Made by a program: the position numbers and the translations under genes
Shown here: positions 1 to 5,741 of the stretch, piece after piece
Layout: every line of letters starts with the position of its first letter
Numbering within the stretch: position 1 is the stretch's first letter
NCBI GenBank assembly: GCA_018383835.1
Contig: JAHAWR010000010.1
Coordinates: 11,228 to 24,128, forward strand
Direction of reading: 5' to 3'
DNA from: Candidatus Jordarchaeia archaeon
GTDB lineage: Archaea; Asgardarchaeota; Jordiarchaeia; Jordiarchaeales; Freyrarchaeaceae
Length of the DNA stretch: 12,901 nucleotides
Notes under the pieces: model-generated
Told to the model about the DNA's origin: nothing
Databases searched by the model: none
What the model saw: only the letters and a program-made list of their open reading frames with translations

Positions 1-1061
1 ATTTCAGGGTTAATGCTGGCTATTTTTTCTCCCATTTCCACCACTTCGTCCATTGTTGGGTGGAAAAACTTGTTGTATGGTACCCCCACTCCCATGAAGA
101 GTTTTTCAGGGTAGTACTCGTCCGCAATGTACTTCACTGCCTCCCATGAGGCGTTAAGGTAGCGCTTCGCCAGCTCCCTATCATCGACTCCCGTGATCAG
201 CTGGAAGGTTTCTAGGCGGAGAGCTTTAAGGTCGGGGCCGATGTCCGTCACGCCAGCCTCAACCAGTTCGTCGATTCTTTCCTTGGTCAGGACGGTTGTG
301 TTTGTGTCAAGGTGTAGTTTAGCTTTCTCGTCGGGGTTAAGGCGACGCAACTCCTTGAAAAACGAGACAAGCCACCTATGGTTAAGTGTTGGCTCGCCTC
401 CACTTATAGCCATCCTCTCGACGCCGTAACGCCTCCTCATCAAACTTAACTTTTCAGCGGCCTCACTAGGGGTCATGAGGGGTAGAGAGCTATTGTATGT
501 TACATGGTAGTTTTGGCAAGATGGGCATCTAAGGTTGCAGCCAGCCGTGAACGCTGCTACTTCTATGTAGCCACCCTTTTTCTTGAGCCAATAGGGTGTT
601 CCGACCCCACCCACTTGGTGCGGGGTGAAGCCCTCAACTATTCTGAGGAGCTGCTTGCCTTCGACGCTTGTCACTATTACATCTCCTTCCCTTATTTTGG
701 TGTGGCATGCAGCTTTAAGCTCACCATTAATTATAACAGAGCAACTGTAGCATCCTCCGGTGAGGCATGGAGCGAACATGGTGTCCTTGTCGGGGAACCT
801 CGAGAACTTATAGCCTAAGGTTTCGAGTACTTTCTTGACTGTTACTTCTCCAATGACCTCGTACTTGACTCCGTCGACTGTCACTTTGACTTTCCCTCTC
901 GGCTGGTCGTCGAGGACAGGCTCACGAGCCGTGAATGGGCATGCCAGGTAGCATGAGCCGCAACCTATACATCTGTCAGGGCTCGGGCAACTTACAATGG
1001 TTTCGCAGAAGCCGCAGCCAGTACACCTTCTAGTTTTAACATACTTTAAGTGTAGCGGCAA
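1..1061 (-). CDS. Radical SAM protein with N-terminal 2x[4Fe-4S] and [2Fe-2S] domains (C-terminus cut by the window edge)
   Basis: This open frame continues past base 1, so the C-terminus is missing; 353 codons are visible. I place the start at a TTG at 1061, just after an in-frame TAA, because no ATG or GTG precedes the first cysteine motif and GGGG lies 7 bases upstream. An AT-rich stretch at 1096-1103 could be its own TATA box. Domains in order: a ferredoxin-like region with Cys13/16/19/25 and Cys31/34/37/41; a [2Fe-2S]-type domain (about 58-135) with Cys99, 104, 107 and 119; and a radical SAM core with the CX3CX2C motif at Cys175/179/182 and a GGEP motif at 221-224. The core resembles the activating-enzyme branch (PflA-like, COG1180). 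Radical SAM enzymes cleave S-adenosylmethionine reductively, and the extra clusters probably feed electrons to that centre. The gene lies 57 bases behind the ABC permease on the same strand. The substrate is unknown. Confidence 0.85.
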   Translation of the reverse strand, partial: MPLHLKYVKTRRCTGCGFCETIVSCPSPDRCIGCGSCYLACPFTAREPVLDDQPRGKVKVTVDGVKYEVIGEVTVKKVLETLGYKFSRFPDKDTMFAPCLTGGCYSCSVIINGELKAACHTKIREGDVIVTSVEGKQLLRIVEGFTPHQVGGVGTPYWLKKKGGYIEVAAFTAGCNLRCPSCQNYHVTYNSSLPLMTPSEAAEKLSLMRRRYGVERMAISGGEPTLNHRWLVSFFKELRRLNPDEKAKLHLDTNTTVLTKERIDELVEAGVTDIGPDLKALRLETFQLITGVDDRELAKRYLNASWEAVKYIADEYYPEKLFMGVGVPYNKFFHPTMDEVVEMGEKIASINPE

Positions 1062-1118
1062 CCATAGTCCCCAAAGGAAGAGTTTAGTGAGGGGGATATT
1101 TTTCCTTGTTCCCTTCCT

Positions 1119-2906
1119 TTATCCTTCATATAGCTCAAGTTTCCTGACGCTTCTTTTTACGGAGATATATATACTGATTGCTCCCAGTATGATGGAGGCT
1201 GCGGTTCCTGTTACTTGGAGAGGGACATCCACCGGCGTTACGCTGGTTGCCACGTATGTTAGGGTTTGTCTGATCACTATGGACGTGGGCTGAGGAAGCC
1301 ATGAAACTGCTTGAAGAAGAGGTGCGATCGCTATCAGGTTGAGAACCCATGGTGTTACTAGTAGGACAAGCATCGCAGACACCACTATTCCGGTCGCGAT
1401 GAATGTTATGGTGAAGTTTACGAAGTGTCCGAATCCTTTTTCCTTGAAGATGGGTCTTGAGGCGTAGACGCCCACAGCTATGGAAGTGCTGACGCATACC
1501 ATGAAAAGTAGCACCGCTAGAAGAGGTGCAGGGTTCCCGATGCCTCCCATGGCCAAGTAAAAGAGCAATGCTAGAACGATGGACATTGGGACGCTGAGAA
1601 TTAGGGCTTCAGCGAGCATAGAATACACTAGGAGTCTGGTGCCTTTAGGCGTCTTTTTTATCATCCAGAGGATGTCCTTGCTGTCTACGAAGATGTATGG
1701 GATTATCATTAAGGGGAGGGCGACGCCTGCCAGCACGAAGTAGAACCCCGAGAAAGAAGAGAGGAAGAGCATGGAGAGTTCTCCACTTGTGACGTCTGAC
1801 TGCATCATTCTGTTCATGAATAAAATTACTAGAGGGAATATGATGATTGATGCAAACCTTGTAACATTATCTGTTTTCCTAGTGAACTCTTTAAGTTGGG
1901 AGACCACCATGACGTTTAGCGGGGACGGGAACGCTTTCCTTATCGTCCTATAGAACACGTTCTCTTTCTTTATAATTAGTGTCTCTTCTTTTCCTTCCAC
2001 TATACTCGTGAACTTTATCCTACTCAAGTAGGCTGCCCCTACTATAAAGGAAAAGGCGAAAAGGGCGAGTAGAAGTGTGAAGCCTGTCCACCCGTCAGGC
2101 TGAACTGGCACAAGGAAATACGCGAAGCCGAGTTTCACTACAGCTATGTTGCTTTGGGCAACGGCGAAGTGAATTACGCTGGCGACCCATACCGGAGGCA
2201 GAAACCAAAGGCCTGAAGGCATGGCGGATGTGGATGTGGATAGGGTTATTATGCCAGTGCCCATTGCTACGCCCAGGATGACTAGCAATGCTTTCAAAGC
2301 AGACTTAACTTTCCCCATAGGTTCACACGTAAAGAGGTACGTTGAGATTAATACTGCAACCCAGATCCCGGTGAGGCTAGCTAAGGTCAAGGCTACAAAA
2401 ATTAGGGCGACAGCTTGAAACGTCAAGTATAGAGAGAGAGCAACAGGGATGAACATAAAGGTGGAGACGAGGAGAATAACTGGGAGCATGAGGAGATTTA
2501 CTATAAATTCCCCGACGAGAACATGAACTGGTTTGAGAGGGGAGGAGAGCACCATATCCTTACTAACCACCTCCACCTCCTCCAGCTGTCGGCCGATTGC
2601 AGCAAATATCGGAATAAGGAAGGCAAGGGTACCCGTGAGCGCGCCCATTTTCCAAGCATAGGATGTGTCAACAGCAAAAAACAAGAGAGCAGGGTCTAGC
2701 TTCAGGGGGAGCGTCAACGTATCCTCCAAATATCCTCTGATTCTGAACTCCAGAAAGAGGGATCTTGAAGCGAGCGGCAGAGCCATAGCCATCGCAGCCA
2801 CTGCGGAAACCAGCAGAATGGGTAAAACCCTGCGAAGGCGCCTCGTCACTTTCCCTGACATCATCAGGCGGTACTCATTTCTCGCCACAGCCAGCCAAGA
2901 GGGCAA
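1119..2906 (-). CDS. ABC-2-like transporter permease, two-half membrane protein
   Basis: A 595-residue polytopic membrane protein with hydrophobic segments near residues 27-47, 87-105, 131-190 (several), 205-223, 275-294, 352-366, 380-405, 427-482 (several), 497-530 and 568-582. It appears to be two ABC-2-type permease halves fused: a basic amphipathic stretch before the first segment (about 11-26) is echoed at about 338-351 before the second set. A cytoplasmic loop at 115-130 is placed where such proteins contact their ATPase. The start is TTG at 2906, only 3 bases after the ATPase stop, so the two are almost certainly co-translated. It presumably forms an exporter with that ATPase. The family assignment rests on topology and partner rather than a diagnostic motif, and the cargo is unknown. 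Confidence 0.8.
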   Translation of the reverse strand: MPSWLAVARNEYRLMMSGKVTRRLRRVLPILLVSAVAAMAMALPLASRSLFLEFRIRGYLEDTLTLPLKLDPALLFFAVDTSYAWKMGALTGTLAFLIPIFAAIGRQLEEVEVVSKDMVLSSPLKPVHVLVGEFIVNLLMLPVILLVSTFMFIPVALSLYLTFQAVALIFVALTLASLTGIWVAVLISTYLFTCEPMGKVKSALKALLVILGVAMGTGIITLSTSTSAMPSGLWFLPPVWVASVIHFAVAQSNIAVVKLGFAYFLVPVQPDGWTGFTLLLALFAFSFIVGAAYLSRIKFTSIVEGKEETLIIKKENVFYRTIRKAFPSPLNVMVVSQLKEFTRKTDNVTRFASIIIFPLVILFMNRMMQSDVTSGELSMLFLSSFSGFYFVLAGVALPLMIIPYIFVDSKDILWMIKKTPKGTRLLVYSMLAEALILSVPMSIVLALLFYLAMGGIGNPAPLLAVLLFMVCVSTSIAVGVYASRPIFKEKGFGHFVNFTITFIATGIVVSAMLVLLVTPWVLNLIAIAPLLQAVSWLPQPTSIVIRQTLTYVATSVTPVDVPLQVTGTAASIILGAISIYISVKRSVRKLELYEG

Positions 2907-2909
2907 CTC

Positions 2910-3665
2910 TCACACCCACTCGATCATGTCCCTACTAACGTTTCTCCCGGTAACTTGGAGGAAGACTTCTTCTAGGTTTTTTGCTCCATACTTTTCCTTT
3001 AGCTCATCAGGGGAGCCGACTTCCTTGAGGCGCCCGCGATCTATTATCGCTATTCTTTCACACAGTTCCTCGGCGAGGGGAAGTATGTGGGTACATATGA
3101 AAAAGGTTTTGTTGGTTTCAGAGGCAAGCATTTTCACGAGATCCTTCACCATCCGGGATGAAATCGGGTCTAGACCGCTGGTCGGCTCATCCAAGAAAAC
3201 TATTTCGGGGTCGTGGATAAAGGCGGATGCGAGCAGAACCTTCTGCTTCATCCCCTTACTGAAGCCCTCGAGGAGTTCATCCGCCCTGTCGCCGAGCTCG
3301 AAGAAGTCAAGAAGCTCCGCTATCCTTCGCTTCAAAACAGCGGATGGAACATCATAAAGGCTACCCATAAATTCTAGAAACTCGCGCGCTGTAAGCCTCT
3401 CGTAGACTCCTGGGACTTCCGGGAGAAGGCCGGTTATCCTTTTAACCACCTCGCTCTCGCTCAGAATGTCATAGCCTCCAACTTTCGCGCCTCCGCTCGT
3501 CGGGCGAATAATGCAGTTTAGCAACCTAACAGTAGTAGTCTTCCCGGACCCGTTGGGCCCCAAGAAGCCGAAGGTTTCTCCGCTTAAAACTTCTAAGTTA
3601 AGGTTCTCCACTCCTACCCTGAACCCGTAAAACTTAGTCAAGTTAAAGGTTTTGACCGCCTCCAA
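2910..3665 (-). CDS. ABC transporter ATP-binding protein
   Basis: A 251-residue ABC ATPase, the usual length for an ABC-2 exporter NBD. From the TTG start: Walker A GPNGSGKTT at 36-44, a signature-like FSKGMKQK at 135-142, Walker B ending LDEP at 158-161, a D-loop SGLD at 163-166, and the H-loop histidine at 193. In the Q-loop position it reads LPEVPGVY, with Glu83 where Gln is usual; related exporters often have LPE here. An ATG at 3704 gives a 13-residue longer reading, but I prefer TTG at 3665: it has GGAGG 7 bases upstream, its N-terminus LEAVKTFNL matches the normal start of this domain, and ATG 3704 lies inside a palindrome over the likely promoter. The protein would power the permease encoded 3 bases downstream. 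Confidence 0.9.
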   Translation of the reverse strand: MEAVKTFNLTKFYGFRVGVENLNLEVLSGETFGFLGPNGSGKTTTVRLLNCIIRPTSGGAKVGGYDILSESEVVKRITGLLPEVPGVYERLTAREFLEFMGSLYDVPSAVLKRRIAELLDFFELGDRADELLEGFSKGMKQKVLLASAFIHDPEIVFLDEPTSGLDPISSRMVKDLVKMLASETNKTFFICTHILPLAEELCERIAIIDRGRLKEVGSPDELKEKYGAKNLEEVFLQVTGRNVSRDMIEWV

Positions 3666-3672
3666 TACAAGG

Positions 3673-3677
3673 CCTCC
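3673..3677 (-). promoter_or_regulatory. Ribosome binding site deciding the ABC ATPase start
   Basis: GGAGG on the minus strand, 7 bases before the TTG at 3665. The alternative ATG at 3704 has no comparable site, so this motif supports the shorter protein. Confidence 0.6.
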
Positions 3678-3690
3678 AATGCACTGTTGC

Positions 3691-3718
3691 CGGATAGTTA
3701 TCATTTTATTACTATCCG
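3691..3718. promoter_or_regulatory. Palindrome over the ABC operon promoter (candidate operator)
   Basis: CGGATAGT at 3691-3698 is matched by ACTATCCG at 3711-3718, giving perfect 8-base arms around an AT-rich 12-base centre; 11 of 14 positions pair overall. The centre contains a TAATAAAA stretch on the minus strand that would place a transcription start near 3682, just ahead of the GGAGG at 3673-3677 and the TTG at 3665. A dimeric repressor bound here would cover the TATA box. It also lies at the edge of the transposon remnant, so a transposon-derived structure or a transcript hairpin is possible. Confidence 0.45.
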
Positions 3719-3775
3719 TTCCACCTCTGCCTTTAGGGGCTCATAGATGGCTTTCGCCGCCAACAGTAAAGGACG

Positions 3776-4561
3776 TCACATTATATGTTTTATGGCTATG
3801 TTCCAAGCGGCGACTAGAAGTTTATCCGCTTGGAAGCCACACTTCCTACACTTAAAGACATGCTCATTCGGCTTACTCAGCTCGCTACATATCTGGATGT
3901 CTTAGAGGTATTTTTGCTTCAACGTTTTCTCTTTTAAAGCCTATCTCTAAACATATTTCGTCTCACCAATGTCTATCTTGATGAACCTCACCTTGCCCAG
4001 CTTGACCATCGCTAGGTCCACGCTCTTCTCGTTAACATCGATTCCCACCCCATTCAGCCTTCCTCTCCTCCACAGTCTTCTTGAGAGTAGCATGTAAGTA
4101 GGACTCGTTGTCCTTCCTCACGAGCCTTGAACCCCGACCCGCCAGCCCATGAATTAGAGTGATCATGAGCCTTGAAAGGTATTGTGATACGCCCTCTATG
4201 CATAGATAACTTCAGGCTTCCCCAGTTAAACCAGAACAGGTGCGTATCGTCCAAGAAAACCACGTTTAAGCCATCAACACTTGGAAGACTAACTTCCCCC
4301 TCTAGACAACATCTTATGAGACTTGAACACTATTAAAGCCTGTGTTACAACCGTGTAAATGTAGTGTGAGGAGTAGTTAGGATACTTCAACCTCAAATCC
4401 CAGTAGACTGTTTCGTGGAGCCTTTTACATGAAGTTATCTTCAAATGCACAGCTTTGTCTAAGCACGTCTTAACCATTTCGAAGTATGTTTTGAAGAGAT
4501 CTTCGAGTATAGCTCTATCTTCCCCACTGGGCTCAAGCTTAAACCTGCATGTCTTAGTCAA
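3776..4561 (-). pseudogene. tnpB: Degraded IS607-type TnpB (frameshifts and internal deletion)
   Basis: Pieces of an IS200/605-IS607 TnpB lie in several frames. The N-terminal piece (about 4561-4289) has the typical start, TKTCRFKLEPSGED, then a helical region, from a TTG overlapping the tnpA stop. The frame shifts near 4290, and the next piece (about 4290-4054) carries a beta-rich region (VVFLDDTHLFWFNWGSLKL). A further piece (about 4050-3947) has the RuvC-I motif GIDVNEKSVDLAMV and ends in TAG. The last piece (about 3902-3776) has the second half of the zinc ribbon (FKCRKCGFQAD) and the terminal VAAWNIA block. Only about 45 bases separate the RuvC-I piece from the last piece, so the region that normally carries the catalytic RuvC-II glutamate and the first zinc cysteine pair is missing. 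After a TGA at 3776-3778 the last frame stays open to a TGA at 3701. Active TnpB is an RNA-guided nuclease; this copy should be dead. Confidence 0.8.
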
Positions 4562-4751
4562 CGACGAGCTTCCTGACGACCTCAACCACCTTCTCATTAT
4601 GAATTCTTAAACCGTAAAGCCTACCAGCAAAGCCTGAAATAACAGCGATCAGATCCTCAACGAGTTCTTGGTAAACCCTAGACGAGAACACATGCTTGCT
4701 GGAAACAATAAAAAGTTTGCCTTTGAAGTGCCGTCTCAGCATAGCTGCCAC
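4554..4751 (-). pseudogene. tnpA: C-terminal remnant of IS607-family serine recombinase TnpA
   Basis: The reading frame ends with YQELVEDLIAVISGFAGRLYGL and a basic helical tail, the typical C-terminal end of the IS607 TnpA resolvase-type recombinase. The N-terminal MerR-like DNA-binding part and the catalytic serine region are not recognisable upstream; the frame stays open only to about 4846. Its stop overlaps the tnpB start by 8 bases (4554-4561), as expected for this element's gene order. The ATG at 4751 is merely the first ATG in the remnant and is unlikely to be a functional start. Confidence 0.65.
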
Positions 4752-4850
4752 TGCAAATCCACAAAGGTTTAACTCGCCTGAGATTGGGGTCTTGTATGGG
4801 TGAACTATTAAAGCCCTTAGTTTTCCAGTTATGGTTTCCGCTAGGCGCTT

Positions 4851-5067
4851 TCATGTCACAGACAGCAAGCGTTTGATAGAGCAGTAAGCCCTTGTAAAGT
4901 TATTATCTTTGAATGGCGGTAACATGTGAAACTTTATTCTCTAGAAGGTTATTACTTGTTTTCTTTTTCATATATTCTGGTAAATTTGTCGTTCCCTGTT
5001 AGTGCAAAATTAATTATTCGTAAAAGTAACTAGGCAAAAAAAATTTAAATGAAACATACATAAGTCA
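4851..5067. other. Gene-free AT-rich stretch before the longin-like gene
   Basis: No coding frame with protein-like character was found here. It may include more eroded transposon DNA at its left end. Its right end holds the promoter of the plus-strand gene: a TTTAAA TATA-like box at 5044-5049 preceded by an A-run. Confidence 0.4.
5044..5049 (+). promoter_or_regulatory. TATA-like box of the longin-like gene
   Basis: TTTAAA within a run of A and T. With the usual archaeal spacing of about 26 bases, transcription would start near 5072, downstream of the ATG at 5068 and upstream of the ATG at 5107. This favours the second start, although a leaderless message from 5068 is only slightly off. Confidence 0.4.
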
Positions 5068-5106
5068 ATGAAGGAGCGAGAAAAGCGTGGGGAAGGAAAC
5101 CGAATT

Positions 5107-5532
5107 ATGATACAGGAGATCCTAGTTCTAAAAGAGGGAGTACCTCTATTCTGGTATGGAGTAGTGGAAAGTGAGTTGAAGGATCCGCTACTGGTCTCAG
5201 GCTTCCTTAACACTGTCTTCCAGATAGCTAAGACCGAGTTTAAGGAGGGGATAAGCACAATAAAAATCGGGTCATCCTACGTCCACTTGAAGGAGGTCTC
5301 ACAAATCCTAGTGGTGGTAGTAAGCGACAGCGAGGACGAAGTAGAAAGAGTCGCGGAAAGAGTTGGTATAGAATTCCTTAAGGAATACGGTGAATACCTA
5401 GAAAACTGGAATGGCGAGGTTGGCATATTCAGGGACTTCCGCGAAAAAATAATACAGATACTCGGAAGGAAAGCCACAGCTAGGGAGGAGCTGGAGAACA
5501 CCTTGAAAAAGATAATAGCTGGCCCATTTTAA
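5107..5532 (+). CDS. Longin/roadblock-like small domain protein
   Basis: A 141-residue soluble protein from the ATG at 5107. The order of predicted elements fits a longin-type fold: two N-terminal strands (2-8 and 13-17, EILVLKEGVPLFWYG), a helix with the characteristic DPLLVSGFLNTVF (26-38), a strand pair (about 50-63), a strongly hydrophobic strand QILVVVVSD (about 66-74), then long amphipathic helices to the end. Longin and roadblock proteins are platforms that bind small GTPases or act in membrane-traffic-like complexes; relatives occur in TACK and Asgard archaea. An upstream in-frame ATG at 5068 adds 13 charged residues; I prefer 5107 because the first strand then starts directly and the TATA box fits. 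The gene stands alone between the transposon relic and the convergent glucosidase gene. The fold call is by eye. Confidence 0.65.
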   Translation: MIQEILVLKEGVPLFWYGVVESELKDPLLVSGFLNTVFQIAKTEFKEGISTIKIGSSYVHLKEVSQILVVVVSDSEDEVERVAERVGIEFLKEYGEYLENWNGEVGIFRDFREKIIQILGRKATAREELENTLKKIIAGPF

Positions 5533-5552
5533 GGGGAAGGGGGAAAGGGGAC

Positions 5553-5584
5553 GCTGCCGGGACGAATCGCCTCGTCCTGGCAGC
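5553..5584. other. GC-rich hairpin between convergent genes
   Basis: GCTGCCGGGACGA at 5553-5565 pairs with TCGTCCTGGCAGC at 5572-5584 with a single G-T wobble, giving a 13-base stem and a 6-base loop. It begins 20 bases after the longin-like stop and lies past the glucosidase stop on the other strand. No T-run follows on either strand, so it is not a classical terminator; it may cap the 3' ends of both convergent transcripts. Confidence 0.6.
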
Positions 5585-5611
5585 CTCTCCTAACCGTAGT
5601 TCAAAAATAAC

Positions 5612-5734
5612 TTACTTGATTTTCAGCTTAGTGTATGCCATGAAGGGTTGCCACTTATCTTCATTGGAAACTGAGCGGTTAAGCGTGATGGGGGTCTGCC
5701 ACTGCTGATGGAACCCAAGCCGTGGGGGAATGAT
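5612..5734 (-). pseudogene. Possible C-terminal fragment of a lost gene
   Basis: Between the glucosidase stop and the hairpin there is an open minus-strand frame of about 40 codons with no usable start. It contains FHQQWQTPITLNRSV and ends in MAYTKLKIK before TAA. The composition looks protein-like, but I do not recognise a family and it could be chance. Its frame differs from that of the glucosidase, so it is not a simple read-through extension. Confidence 0.2.
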
Positions 5735-5741
5735 TTATTGA

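Larger units (their letters stand above)
3701..4850 (-). mobile_element. Decayed IS607-like insertion sequence
   Basis: The recombinase remnant followed by the TnpB remnant, in the order and with the overlap usual for IS607 elements, defines a relic of roughly 1.1 kb. The borders are approximate: IS607 elements lack terminal inverted repeats and target duplications, and I could not identify the ends. The low-coordinate border is set at the last stop in the TnpB tail frame, which abuts the ABC operon promoter. Confidence 0.6.

Noticed and set aside
2665..3357. 230-codon plus-strand open frame
   Set aside because: It is antisense to the ABC permease and ATPase, low in domain character and rich in Ser and Arg, as expected for a shadow frame.
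3666..3704. ATG at 3704 as the ABC ATPase start, giving 13 extra residues
   Set aside because: It lies inside the palindrome over the likely promoter and lacks a ribosome binding site, while TTG at 3665 has GGAGG at good spacing and a family-like N-terminus. It overlaps a stop as ATGA, but the upstream frame is only a transposon tail.
4054..4263. Independent 69-residue minus-strand gene
   Set aside because: It is the middle piece of the frameshifted TnpB, continued before and after in other frames.
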